64,000 nt of DNA from assembly GCF_002135375.1 (NCBI RefSeq), contig NZ_NEGH01000001.1:124001-188000 (forward strand). Direction: 5' to 3'. The stretch comes from Acinetobacter sp. ANC 4558. Its GTDB lineage: Bacteria > Pseudomonadota > Gammaproteobacteria > Pseudomonadales > Moraxellaceae. The notes beneath the pieces were generated by a model. That model ran no database searches, had not been told where the DNA came from, and saw only the letters and a program-made list of their open reading frames with translations. The translations under genes were made by a program, and so were the position numbers. Shown piece after piece: positions 9,597-17,446 of the stretch; within the stretch, counting starts at the first letter, position 1; each line of letters starts with the position of its first letter.

Positions 9597-11696
9597 ATGC
9601 CAGGCCCAGAGGTCAGCCAAGCCAAACAGCAACTCAAAATGATAATCGATGCTTATCTTTCAGAAAGTGATGTCGATCGAGTTCTTGCGGCCTGTGATTA
9701 TGCCGATATTGCGCATGATGGCATTGCACGTAAAAGTGGCGAACCTTATATTCTTCACCCTATATCAGTAGGATGTATCTTGGCACATATGCGGTTAGAT
9801 GCAGAAACGTTAATGGCGGCATTACTACATGATGTCATTGAAGATACAGACTTTAGTAAGGATGATATCACTGAAAAGTTTGGGCGGACTGTTGCAGAAT
9901 TAGTCGATGGCGTTACAAAGTTAAGTCATTCAAGCGATAAAGAATATAATAAAGCAGCATCCTTTAGAAAAATCCTTCAAGCCACCCTGCATGATCCACG
10001 CGTTATTATTATAAAACTATCAGATCGTTATCATAACATGACAACGCTCGAAGCTTTACGTCCCGATAAGCGCGCACGAATTGCACAAGAAACAATTGAT
10101 ATTTTTGTCCCGATGGCACGCATTGTCGGTATGAATGAAATGGCCGACAATCTTGAACTTCTATGTTATCAAAACTTAGATTTAGATATGTTCAATGATA
10201 TTCAAGCCGCCTTATTAGAAACAAAACCGAAACGCTGTGAATATCAAGCAATTTGGGAACAAAACCTCACCACACTACTAGAAACGAAACATATTTCAGG
10301 TCGAATTAAAAAGAAAAATAACAATATAGAACTTATTCGTCATTTTGTTAAAAATCATATTGATTTACAAGAACTTACACACAGCCATGCGTTTGAAATT
10401 ATTTTACAGAGCATTGCAGATTGCGATAAATTAGCCGAAGTATTGCGTGAAAACTTTCAAGTTTTAAGATTTGAAGATCATATTCGTCGCCCACTACCAG
10501 GTGGAAACCAAGCATTGATGATGCGTTTAAAAGGTGAGCAAACAACACTATCGTTAACAATTCAAACAGAGCTCATGCGTAAAGCAGCAAGATTTGGACT
10601 TGTTTTAGGGGAAAATGCACCGCAAACGTGTCGATCTGCAATTCAAGCGTCAATGCAAAATTTGAATATGCTCATCGACAGTAGTTGTGCCAAAACGACT
10701 TTTAACGATTTACTCGATTACTTACACCAAGAAAAAATTTGGGTTTATACCCCTCAGGGACATTTACACGAATTACCACGTGGCGCAACAGCTGTAGATT
10801 TTGCATATTCGGCAAGTTTATTTTTGGGGAATCATGCGGTCGGTACGAAAATAAACGGAGAAATCAAGCCACTTTCAACACCATTAATAAGTGGTCAGGT
10901 TATTGAAATTATTACTGATGTATTGGCAACACCTAATCCAGACTGGTTGAGTTTTATCAATACACAAAAAGCACGCAGAGCGCTACAAAATATTTTGCGA
11001 GATCAAGATCAAGAAGAACAACGTTTAATTGGTAATCAAGCATTAAACCGCGCGCTTAAATTGTTTAATCGTTCCACGAAGGATATTCAAGAAAATGAAT
11101 GGAATGAATTATTGCAATGGCGACATGTAGAAAATAAAGATCAATTTTTTGAACAAATTGCTGTAGGTGATTTATTGCCACAATTGGTTGCCAATCATCT
11201 ATTCTCACAAGACCAAGCCAGTACCGAATCTGATCGATTAATTCAGGGTACAGAAGGCGTTGATGTTAAATATGCACATTGCTGCAATCCTGTGTTAGGT
11301 GATCCAATTCAAGGGCATTTATCACGTCGTGGATTGATTGTTCATCGTCATCATTGTCATAACCTACTCCACGAGCAACATCTGCATCCTGAAAACATCA
11401 TGCCCTTACATTGGACTTCTGAGCCAATGAATGATGCTCAATTCAATGCGTATCTTTGTATTGATATGGCTATGGATGATGAACAAATTTCTCAAGTCAT
11501 TTATCAATGCCGTAAAGCCAAAACTGGGGTTGAATCTGTACATACAGATGGTGCAAAAACCTATATCAATATTGTGGTCAATAGCCGACAACAGATCGCC
11601 GAAATTATACGTGATTTACGCATGCCTTTAGGTTTTCCACGCATTGCCCGCTTAGCACAGCCACTCAATATTGCAGAACCATCCAAAGTGAGCTAA
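9597..11696 (+). CDS. spoT: SpoT, (p)ppGpp hydrolase with a degenerate synthetase domain
   Basis: 699 residues, RelA/SpoT architecture. The HD hydrolase domain is intact: HDVIEDT at about residues 77-83 and KLSDRYHNMTTL near 139-150. The synthetase region (about 210-350) is eroded: where active enzymes have GYQSLHT there is GNQALMM (near 303), and the ExQIRT motif reads LTIQTE. The TGS domain (about 383-445), the conserved Cys/His segment (KYAHCCNPV, HRHHCHNL) and a C-terminal ACT domain (about 630-699) are present. It should therefore degrade but not make (p)ppGpp; a separate RelA elsewhere would be the synthetase. This agrees with what I recall for Acinetobacter SpoT. The start ATG has an AAGGTG ribosome site and is separated from rpoZ by a terminator plus about 180 bases. 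Confidence 0.95.
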   Translation: MPGPEVSQAKQQLKMIIDAYLSESDVDRVLAACDYADIAHDGIARKSGEPYILHPISVGCILAHMRLDAETLMAALLHDVIEDTDFSKDDITEKFGRTVAELVDGVTKLSHSSDKEYNKAASFRKILQATLHDPRVIIIKLSDRYHNMTTLEALRPDKRARIAQETIDIFVPMARIVGMNEMADNLELLCYQNLDLDMFNDIQAALLETKPKRCEYQAIWEQNLTTLLETKHISGRIKKKNNNIELIRHFVKNHIDLQELTHSHAFEIILQSIADCDKLAEVLRENFQVLRFEDHIRRPLPGGNQALMMRLKGEQTTLSLTIQTELMRKAARFGLVLGENAPQTCRSAIQASMQNLNMLIDSSCAKTTFNDLLDYLHQEKIWVYTPQGHLHELPRGATAVDFAYSASLFLGNHAVGTKINGEIKPLSTPLISGQVIEIITDVLATPNPDWLSFINTQKARRALQNILRDQDQEEQRLIGNQALNRALKLFNRSTKDIQENEWNELLQWRHVENKDQFFEQIAVGDLLPQLVANHLFSQDQASTESDRLIQGTEGVDVKYAHCCNPVLGDPIQGHLSRRGLIVHRHHCHNLLHEQHLHPENIMPLHWTSEPMNDAQFNAYLCIDMAMDDEQISQVIYQCRKAKTGVESVHTDGAKTYINIVVNSRQQIAEIIRDLRMPLGFPRIARLAQPLNIAEPSKVS

Positions 11697-11775
11697 AACG
11701 TTATGATTGATAAAAAAGGCTTCTACCCTTTTGTTTGATCAACTATGATGTAAGAAATGATATAAGGAGAAATCA

Positions 11776-12159
11776 ATGTCCCGTCAAGTAATCCATACTG
11801 AAAATGCACCTGCTGCGATTGGTACATACTCACAAGCAATTTTAGTGGGTAATACTGTTTATCTTTCAGGTCAAATTGGCTTAGACCCTTATAGTATGGA
11901 GTTGGTTGAAGGCATTGAAGCACAAATTCGACGTGTTTTTGATAACCTAAAAGCTGTATGTGAAGCTGCTGGTGGCTCGCTTGCAGATATTGCAAAATTA
12001 AATATTTTCTTAACAGATCTTTCGCACTTCCAACTTGTCAATCAAATTATGGGTGAATATTTTGCTCAACCTTACCCAGCGCGAGCTGCATTAGGTGTTG
12101 CAAGTTTGCCTAAAAATGCACTGGTTGAAATGGATGGAATTGTTGTTATTAATCAGTAA
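11776..12159 (+). CDS. ridA: RidA family enamine/imine deaminase
   Basis: 127 residues. RidA hydrolyses reactive 2-aminoacrylate and related enamines released by PLP enzymes, protecting those enzymes. Family marks are AIGTYSQAI near the start, SGQIGLDP, the substrate-binding Arg in [13 protein letters not shown] and the Glu in [11 protein letters not shown] strong AAGGAG site precedes the ATG. It lies 79 bases after spoT; ridA next to spoT is a common arrangement in Gammaproteobacteria. I see no convincing terminator between them, so they may be cotranscribed. Confidence 0.95.
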   Translation: MSRQVIHTENAPAAIGTYSQAILVGNTVYLSGQIGLDPYSMELVEGIEAQIRRVFDNLKAVCEAAGGSLADIAKLNIFLTDLSHFQLVNQIMGEYFAQPYPARAALGVASLPKNALVEMDGIVVINQ

Positions 12160-12175
12160 ATTATCAATATTATTT

Positions 12176-12200
12176 AAATACCACCAATAAGGTGGTATTT
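12176..12200 (+). terminator. Terminator after ridA
   Basis: Ten-base inverted repeat AAATACCACC / GGTGGTATTT with loop AATAA, followed by TTTTATT, 16 bases after the ridA stop. Confidence 0.9.
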
Positions 12201-12249
12201 TTTTATTCAAAATCCCAATCAAATAAAACGTATTTACAAATGATTTTTA

Positions 12250-12279
12250 TTGACAAACGATAACAATTATCAATAATAT
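12250..12279 (+). promoter_or_regulatory. bfd promoter with overlapping Fur-box-like site
   Basis: A -35 box TTGACA (12250-12255) and a -10 box TAATAT (12274-12279) are 18 bases apart. The spacer holds GATAACAATTATCAATAAT (12259-12277), which I count as 13 of 19 matches to the Fur consensus. The layout predicts repression of bfd by Fur with iron. The promoter is visible; Fur control is inference. Confidence 0.65.
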
Positions 12280-12311
12280 TAGTTATCTTATTTCATATGT
12301 GGTCGTGTCCA

Positions 12312-12506
12312 ATGTATGTTTGTCTATGCCGAGGCATTACAGATCAAGACATTAAAGATGCCATTGCGAATGGTGCTGAAAGTTACCGTGAAGTTCGAGA
12401 AATATTGGACTTAGGTACTTGCTGTGGACGTTGCGCTCCAGAAGCACGTTCTATTATTAGCGATGAAATTGCTCAAATAGCATCTCGTTTAGCCATTGCT
12501 GCGTAA
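12312..12506 (+). CDS. bfd: Bacterioferritin-associated ferredoxin
   Basis: Small [2Fe-2S] protein that donates electrons to bacterioferritin so that stored ferric iron is released. With the start at 12312 it has 64 residues and begins MYVCLCRGIT, the usual Bfd N-terminus; an ATG five codons upstream is too close to the promoter -10 to be likely. The cluster ligands C4, C6, C38 and C41 (CLC and CCGRC) are all present. It precedes bfr by 266 bases, with a terminator between them, so the two are separate transcripts with opposite logic: release under iron limitation against storage. Confidence 0.93.
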   Translation: MYVCLCRGITDQDIKDAIANGAESYREVREILDLGTCCGRCAPEARSIISDEIAQIASRLAIAA

Positions 12507-12565
12507 TCCATAAGATATCGGTTTTTTCAATAATCAAAAAGATAAACAAAAATCATAAAATATAC

Positions 12566-12588
12566 GATGATCTGATGATCTGATGATC
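12566..12588 (+). repeat. Short tandem repeat, unit TGATGATC
   Basis: Nearly three head-to-tail copies of an 8-base unit just before the bfd terminator. It may be replication slippage; I see no function. Confidence 0.6.
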
Positions 12589-12600
12589 ATAAACTCCTCC

Positions 12601-12627
12601 CCCGCTTTGACTCAAAGCGGGTTTTTT
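12601..12627 (+). terminator. Terminator after bfd
   Basis: Nine-base GC-rich stem CCCGCTTTG / CAAAGCGGG with a three-base loop and TTTTTTAT tail, about 95 bases after the bfd stop. Confidence 0.92.
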
Positions 12628-12772
12628 ATATGATAAAAAATATGATTATTATTTTTGATTGTGATTTTCATTTGCTGTTCTATAAATTACTCGCCATTCG
12701 CACAACGGTTCGTTAATATAATCAAATAAGTACCTTTGCTTAAAGGTTTTAATATAAGAACGGAGTAGTTTA

Positions 12773-13237
12773 ATGAAAGGCAATCGTGACGTTATCAATC
12801 AGTTAAATCAGGTGCTTTATCATCATTTAACTGCAATTAATCAATATTTTCTTCACTCACGTATGTTTAATGACTGGGGAATTGAAAAGCTTGGTTCTGC
12901 AGAATATAAAGAATCTATCCGTCAAATGAAACATGCCGATAAAATCATTGAACGTATTTTATTCTTAGAAGGTTTACCAAACCTTCAACACTTGGGCAAA
13001 TTATATATTGGTCAACATACCGTTGAAGTTATAAATTGTGATGTTCGTAAAGTTAAAGAAAATATTGAAGCTTTACAGAAAACAGTTGTATTGGCTGAAC
13101 AAGAACTTGATTATGTCACTCGCGACCTTGTACAAGAGATTTTAGAAAAAGAAGAAGAATATTTAGATTGGACAACAACTCAACTCGATCTCGTTGAGAA
13201 AGTGGGCACTGAAAATTATATTCAAAGCCAAATTTAA
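12773..13237 (+). CDS. bfr: Bacterioferritin, heme-binding type with degenerate ferroxidase centre
   Basis: 154 residues that align without gaps to E. coli Bfr, as I recall it, through at least residue 130 (MKG start, INQYFLHSRMF, IERILFLEGLPNLQ, LGKLYIG). The heme ligand Met52 (in QMKHAD) and His54 are kept. Of the six diiron ferroxidase ligands, however, E18 is His, E51 is Gln, E94 is Val and H130 is Tyr; only H54 and E127 remain. It should therefore form the heme-binding subunit of a 24-mer while a second, ferroxidase-competent bacterioferritin elsewhere oxidises iron, as in species with two Bfr subunits. An ACGGAG site precedes the ATG; a small hairpin (12732-12747) lies in the leader. 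Confidence 0.93.
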   Translation: MKGNRDVINQLNQVLYHHLTAINQYFLHSRMFNDWGIEKLGSAEYKESIRQMKHADKIIERILFLEGLPNLQHLGKLYIGQHTVEVINCDVRKVKENIEALQKTVVLAEQELDYVTRDLVQEILEKEEEYLDWTTTQLDLVEKVGTENYIQSQI

Positions 13238-13252
13238 AAGCTGATATTTTCA

Positions 13253-13284
13253 AAAAAAGCCAGTGAATCGACACTGGCTTTTTT
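13253..13284. terminator. Bidirectional terminator between bfr and pglL
   Basis: AAAAAAGCCAGTG / CACTGGCTTTTTT with a six-base loop. A and T runs on the two flanks suit both bfr (plus) and the convergent glycosyltransferase gene (minus). Confidence 0.9.
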
Positions 13285-13306
13285 ATGACTCAAAACTCAT
13301 GAAGGC

Positions 13307-14959
13307 TTAATGCTTTACTTCGGGCTGAATCGAGTTTGGCTGTTGTGCTAATAAACTGTCATAGGATATATCTTTATGTCTTAAAATTTTCAACATTTTC
13401 AATTGATGTTTTGCCTGCGCTTCATCACCATTAAAAGCCAATAACTTTGCAAATTTCACAAAGTTATATTCTGTTGGATACAATAAAACAAGATGTGAAA
13501 AATTTTCAATTTGAGCTTTAGTAACATTACTATAAGGATTCAAACGTATCCATTCAATGCGATGATTAAACTCACTAATTACATAAATTTTATCTTGATT
13601 CGTTATTCTCTCAGGTTGTTTTTCATAACGCATGGATTGCGCTAATTTAGGAACAAGCAAATCATAATCACGATAAATTAGGACCAATAGAATGATACCG
13701 CAGCCATAGATGAGCCGCATCCAGCCTACAGATAACACAATTATTTTTTGTTTTAAAGATTGTGCTTGTGTTATGCCTAAAATAAAACCAACGGGCAATA
13801 AGAAGTATGCATAGTTCTGAGGAAATTCTAAGAGTGCATGCACCACAAAGACACCAATTATTAGAATTCCAATGACGGATTCAATCGAATTCACATGTCG
13901 ATTAAGCTGATAACTCCAATAACCAAAATATGCTAAGAATGGTACGCCAACAATTAAACCATTCCATAAAATAAAATCTAAGATGAAATTATGTGCGCTA
14001 CGAATCCAAACAGGTCCTTGAAAAAACTCACTGATGGTGGTGTAAGCAACGCCTGTTTGATAAAAGCCATAACCAAACCAAGGTTTATATTCCACGGCAT
14101 GAATCATTTGCTGCCAAATGGCTAGACGAGACATATCACCAGTCGCACGCCGCGCAATATCAACTGACTTAATTTGTGTATCGGTTAATTGCGTCAAATA
14201 GCCACTAATTGCAGGAAATAAGAAAATCAAACCAACAAAAAGTACAGACCATGCCGTAATTATGTACCATTTAATATGAATATAGCCTTTAAATTGCTGA
14301 TATCCCAAATAAAGAATAATACAAATACAAGCAACCCACGAGGTTCTAGATTGACTTAATGCCAATGTTATTAACATCATCATTGTGGTCAGTATCAACC
14401 ATTTTGTTGCTATTTTTTTCTTTTCATACAAATATAAGCCTGCCAATAATGACATAAGCAAAAAAGTTGCCATATTATTTGGCTGTGCAAAGTTTGCATA
14501 CGGTCGCGCGCTTCTTAAGCGCGTAATTCCTGGCAAAACCTCATCTAAATTAAGCCATTGTAAAAAACCAATCAGACCTGTGAGTGTTCCTGAAATAAGA
14601 AAAATATAGCAAACATAAGTAAATGTTTGTTCTCGATTAAACGGTCCAACACTGAGATTATAACCAATAACAATTGCCATCCAAAAAGCAAATATATAGG
14701 CAAATGCCATCAATGCGTTGCTAAAGAAAAAAACCTGTCCAGCAAAGAATTGAATAAAAGGAATAATTGAGAGAATGACCAATGGCACAGTGATTTTAGG
14801 AACTTGAATTTTCTGCTTAATAAAAATTGCACATAAAGCAAAAAGCGCAAAAAATGCATAAAGTTCACCCGTATAAGTGACCCATGGCCGATAATGTATC
14901 GGCAATAGCCAAGCCAGTGAGATCAACACACCTGCCAATAAAACTAAGAAAAAATTCAT
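13307..14959 (-). CDS. pglL: PglL-type O-oligosaccharyltransferase (O-antigen ligase family)
   Basis: 550 residues, polytopic inner-membrane protein with roughly twelve hydrophobic helices. The Wzy_C/O-antigen ligase core has the large periplasmic loop with the key His in RSAHNFILDFILWNG (about residue 321). The soluble C-terminal stretch (about 440-545) resembles the Wzy_C_2 extension of PglL proteins. Enzymes of this group move lipid-linked oligosaccharide to Ser of exported proteins. The gene is divergent from the comP-like pilin, and in Acinetobacter a pilin-specific ligase beside comP is known. I infer that this pilin is its substrate; a WaaL or general PglL role cannot be excluded. Confidence 0.85.
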   Translation of the reverse strand: MNFFLVLLAGVLISLAWLLPIHYRPWVTYTGELYAFFALFALCAIFIKQKIQVPKITVPLVILSIIPFIQFFAGQVFFFSNALMAFAYIFAFWMAIVIGYNLSVGPFNREQTFTYVCYIFLISGTLTGLIGFLQWLNLDEVLPGITRLRSARPYANFAQPNNMATFLLMSLLAGLYLYEKKKIATKWLILTTMMMLITLALSQSRTSWVACICIILYLGYQQFKGYIHIKWYIITAWSVLFVGLIFLFPAISGYLTQLTDTQIKSVDIARRATGDMSRLAIWQQMIHAVEYKPWFGYGFYQTGVAYTTISEFFQGPVWIRSAHNFILDFILWNGLIVGVPFLAYFGYWSYQLNRHVNSIESVIGILIIGVFVVHALLEFPQNYAYFLLPVGFILGITQAQSLKQKIIVLSVGWMRLIYGCGIILLVLIYRDYDLLVPKLAQSMRYEKQPERITNQDKIYVISEFNHRIEWIRLNPYSNVTKAQIENFSHLVLLYPTEYNFVKFAKLLAFNGDEAQAKHQLKMLKILRHKDISYDSLLAQQPNSIQPEVKH

Positions 14960-15207
14960 TTAAGTCTAAAAATATTAAATATGGGTATATTTTAACTGAA
15001 TTTGCTTAAAAATCCTCTTCAATACGTATCTATTCCATCCCCCTGAGCCATCCACAATTCAATTTCGAATTGCTGAGTAAATTGGTTATATTTTGAGGTT
15101 GACATTTTCTAGTAAAAAGTGACTTTTTTTGTCAATTACTAACATAATCTTACATGATCAAAATCACAAACAAATATAACTATATGATTTTTATTTAAAA
15201 TAATACA

Positions 15208-15223
15208 TGGCATAGCTTTTGCA
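15208..15223 (+). promoter_or_regulatory. Sigma-54 promoter of the comP-like pilin
   Basis: TGGCAT-N5-TTGCA, a perfect match to the -24/-12 consensus with correct spacing, 58 bases before the pilin ATG. Major pilin genes in Pseudomonas are RpoN-dependent and activated by PilS/PilR. The about 250 bases upstream are AT-rich and would hold activator and IHF sites, but I cannot point to a certain PilR site. Confidence 0.8.
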
Positions 15224-15280
15224 AATATACAGTTGGTATACAAAAAAATATACGAATAAATAACTATTATGGGGAACATT

Positions 15281-15712
15281 ATGAAAATAGAAAAAGGGTT
15301 TACACTCATTGAATTATTAATTGTGATTGCAATTATTGGTATTTTAGCCGCAGTTGCACTACCAACCTATCAAAACTATGTTAAACGCGCTGCCTACACT
15401 GAAGTTATCGCAGCAATGTCGCCAATTAAGTTAGCTATTGAAGCCTGTTATGTACAAACGCAAGACTTAACACAATGTGATGACGCAACAAAAATTGGAG
15501 AAACACTTCCAACAGGTTTGACTAACAAAGCATTAAATCAAATAGAACTTGGTAACGATGCTGTAATTACAGCCACACCGAATAATTACAAAGGTATTGC
15601 TGATACAGAGACTTGTATTTTAACTCCAGACCAAATTGATGCAGGTAGTGGTAAACGCTTAGAATGGGAATACAGTGGTGATTGTGTCACTAAAGGTTAT
15701 GTGAAAAACTAA
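15281..15712 (+). CDS. comP: ComP-like type IV pilin
   Basis: 143 residues from the ATG at 15281; the upstream ATG at 15269 is rejected because GGGGA sits between them as the ribosome site. The leader MKIEKG is followed by [22 protein letters not shown], with Gly -1, Phe +1 and Glu +5. Four Cys (two in [13 protein letters not shown], then TETC and SGDC) can form two disulfides. The mature protein has only three Ser (MSPIK, AGSGK, YSGD) and ends in KN, not Ser, so C-terminal-Ser glycosylation of the TfpO kind is unlikely; an internal Ser would be the target of the neighbouring PglL. It could be the competence pilin ComP or a major pilin; gene context favours ComP. Confidence 0.82.
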   Translation: MKIEKGFTLIELLIVIAIIGILAAVALPTYQNYVKRAAYTEVIAAMSPIKLAIEACYVQTQDLTQCDDATKIGETLPTGLTNKALNQIELGNDAVITATPNNYKGIADTETCILTPDQIDAGSGKRLEWEYSGDCVTKGYVKN

Positions 15713-15726
15713 TCAGTCGCCTAATT

Positions 15727-15753
15727 AAAACGCATCGCTTAAGATGCGTTTTT
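15727..15753. terminator. Bidirectional terminator between comP and TPM gene
   Basis: AAAACGCATC / GATGCGTTTT with loop GCTTAA, 15 bases after the pilin stop. It can also serve the convergent minus-strand TPM gene ending at 15780. Confidence 0.88.
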
Positions 15754-15779
15754 CTTTGTTCTCAACTTATTTGAGTAAC

Positions 15780-16337
15780 TTATAAAATTATTGGATGATT
15801 TGAAATTTCATTACTTTTTTCATGTGTGTAACTCGCATAGTAATGATTTAAAATTTCACCAATCTGCAATACCCCGTGCATAACCGCCTCTCTATATTTT
15901 TGTTGTTGTAAATTTTGAGTTATGCATAAACAGATTTCTTGCCAATCCGCTTGATGCGTTGCTTTTTTAATCCCACGATCAATCACAATTTCAACGGCTC
16001 TTTCACATAAATTAATATAAAGCAATACACCACTATTATACTCTGTATCCCACACACCCAAGTCTGCAAAGAGTTGCTGTGCCCTCGCCTGAATATCTAA
16101 AAAATAGGCTTGATTCGCGGGAATATGTCCTTCGATAACTACCTGTATTTCACCCACATGCCCTTGTTCCGCTTCAGTGACTGCTTGTGTAATCGCATGT
16201 TGATCTTGCTGATTGAAAAATCTTTTACTTTCAGGCATATAGAAAAAATGCTTCAACCATCTTTTAAAACTTGGTTGATTGGCCACAATTACTTTCGGCT
16301 GCGTGACTATTTTTGTTGTCTCTGATTTTATTACCAT
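15780..16337 (-). CDS. Short TPM-domain protein
   Basis: 185 residues. After a basic N-terminal segment (about 1-40, with KRWLKHFFYMPESKRFF) comes a TPM domain: TQAVTEAEQGHVGEIQVVIEG, then LGVWDTEYNSGVLLYINL and VEIVIDRGI, the pattern of the TPM_phosphatase family. No clear signal peptide or membrane helix is visible. It overlaps the end of the larger TPM gene (ATGGTAA) and is the last of the LemA-TPM-TPM operon. TPM proteins are linked to photosystem II repair in plants and are often paired with LemA in bacteria; their bacterial function is not settled. I assign family only. Confidence 0.8.
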   Translation of the reverse strand: MVIKSETTKIVTQPKVIVANQPSFKRWLKHFFYMPESKRFFNQQDQHAITQAVTEAEQGHVGEIQVVIEGHIPANQAYFLDIQARAQQLFADLGVWDTEYNSGVLLYINLCERAVEIVIDRGIKKATHQADWQEICLCITQNLQQQKYREAVMHGVLQIGEILNHYYASYTHEKSNEISNHPIIL

Positions 16338-17446
16338 GATCCAGATGCACCTCCACCACCAAAACGACCTCCTCCACCGCGATATCCTCCACCCGAAGAA
16401 CCACTACCAAATCCACCTGATCCCCCACCTCTACCACCAGAACCTCCACGCCCATTTCCATTGGCGAGCATCGTCAAAATGATTTTAAAAAGCAATTGAG
16501 CGATGGCTGTAATAATTAAAAAGAAAATTCCACAACCAATTAAAATACTGGTGATTAAACCAACACCATTGATGACACTACTTATTACAGCAATAATTCC
16601 TGCAAGCGTTGCACTTAATCTATTTCCAAGAGCATAAGATGCAATGACACCACCGAATAAAATAATAAAACTTAAACTAAAAACACGCTCTCTTGCATCT
16701 TGTTCAACTAAAGCCTGTGCTTGCCGTTCTTGTAATTCTTTTGCAGATTTTTCTGCAATTTCAGGATCCATATTTAATATATGCTCAATTTGTTCAACAC
16801 CAGCGAATAATCCTTGAACAAAATGACCTTCTTTAAAATTTGGCGTAATCGATTCACGAATAATTCGATTCAAAACAATATCAGGCAATATACCTTCTAA
16901 TCCATAGCCTGTTAATATTTGAATTCGACGATCATTAATCGCAACCGTAATTAATAAACCATTATCATTTTGGGCAGAACCCAATTTCCACGCTTCGGCA
17001 ACACGCATTGCATAATCAAAAATATCTTCCTGCCCTGTGGTGGGCACAATAATAATGCCAATCTGTGCTTTGGCTTGTTGATGTATTTCAAACAGTTTTT
17101 TAGTTAATAACTGCTTTTCCGAATCAGATAAAATGTGCGCTTGATCAATAACAGGTTCATTTAAACTGGGTAGAGTTCGAATATCACCATCTGCTAAATC
17201 ATTTGAAACTTCAATGTTACTTTGTTTCGATTGGCTCGGTTTTTGTGCTGTCGATGTACCTAAACCGAGTTGTTCATTGAGTATTTTAGTCAGTACAACT
17301 TCAGCTTGCCCTTCTAAACTTGTGACATTCTTTGCCTCAGCAGTTGATACTAGACAGCTCAACAATATGAGCTGAAAAAGTATTATGTTACGGACAATTA
17401 CAGTCATAAAACTTATCATTACTCTGATCCGTTTTGATTTATTCAA
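16331..17446 (-). CDS. YgcG-type TPM-domain membrane protein
   Basis: 371 residues. Signal peptide (hydrophobic about 15-35, ending STAEA), then a periplasmic TPM domain (about 95-215: VIDQAHILSDSEKQLL, KAQIGIIIVPTTG, GLLITVAINDRRIQILTGYGLEG), two or three membrane helices (about 255-325) and a Gly/Ser-rich tail ending in GGGGASGSW. This is the standard layout of YgcG-like proteins. It overlaps lemA by 8 bases and the short TPM gene by 7, so the three are translationally coupled. Function is unknown; with LemA it is probably part of an envelope complex. Confidence 0.85.
   Translation of the reverse strand: MNKSKRIRVMISFMTVIVRNIILFQLILLSCLVSTAEAKNVTSLEGQAEVVLTKILNEQLGLGTSTAQKPSQSKQSNIEVSNDLADGDIRTLPSLNEPVIDQAHILSDSEKQLLTKKLFEIHQQAKAQIGIIIVPTTGQEDIFDYAMRVAEAWKLGSAQNDNGLLITVAINDRRIQILTGYGLEGILPDIVLNRIIRESITPNFKEGHFVQGLFAGVEQIEHILNMDPEIAEKSAKELQERQAQALVEQDARERVFSLSFIILFGGVIASYALGNRLSATLAGIIAVISSVINGVGLITSILIGCGIFFLIITAIAQLLFKIILTMLANGNGRGGSGGRGGGSGGFGSGSSGGGYRGGGGRFGGGGASGSW

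Noticed and set aside
9470..9670. 66-residue open frame between rpoZ and spoT
   Set aside because: No ribosome site, overlaps the spoT start, no recognisable sequence; the region is better read as spoT leader.
11723..11995. 90-residue minus-strand frame over ridA
   Set aside because: Antisense to ridA with no ribosome site; shadow frame.
12566..12588. Possible CRISPR-like or iteron repeat
   Set aside because: Fewer than three complete 8-base units, no spacers, no cas or rep genes nearby.
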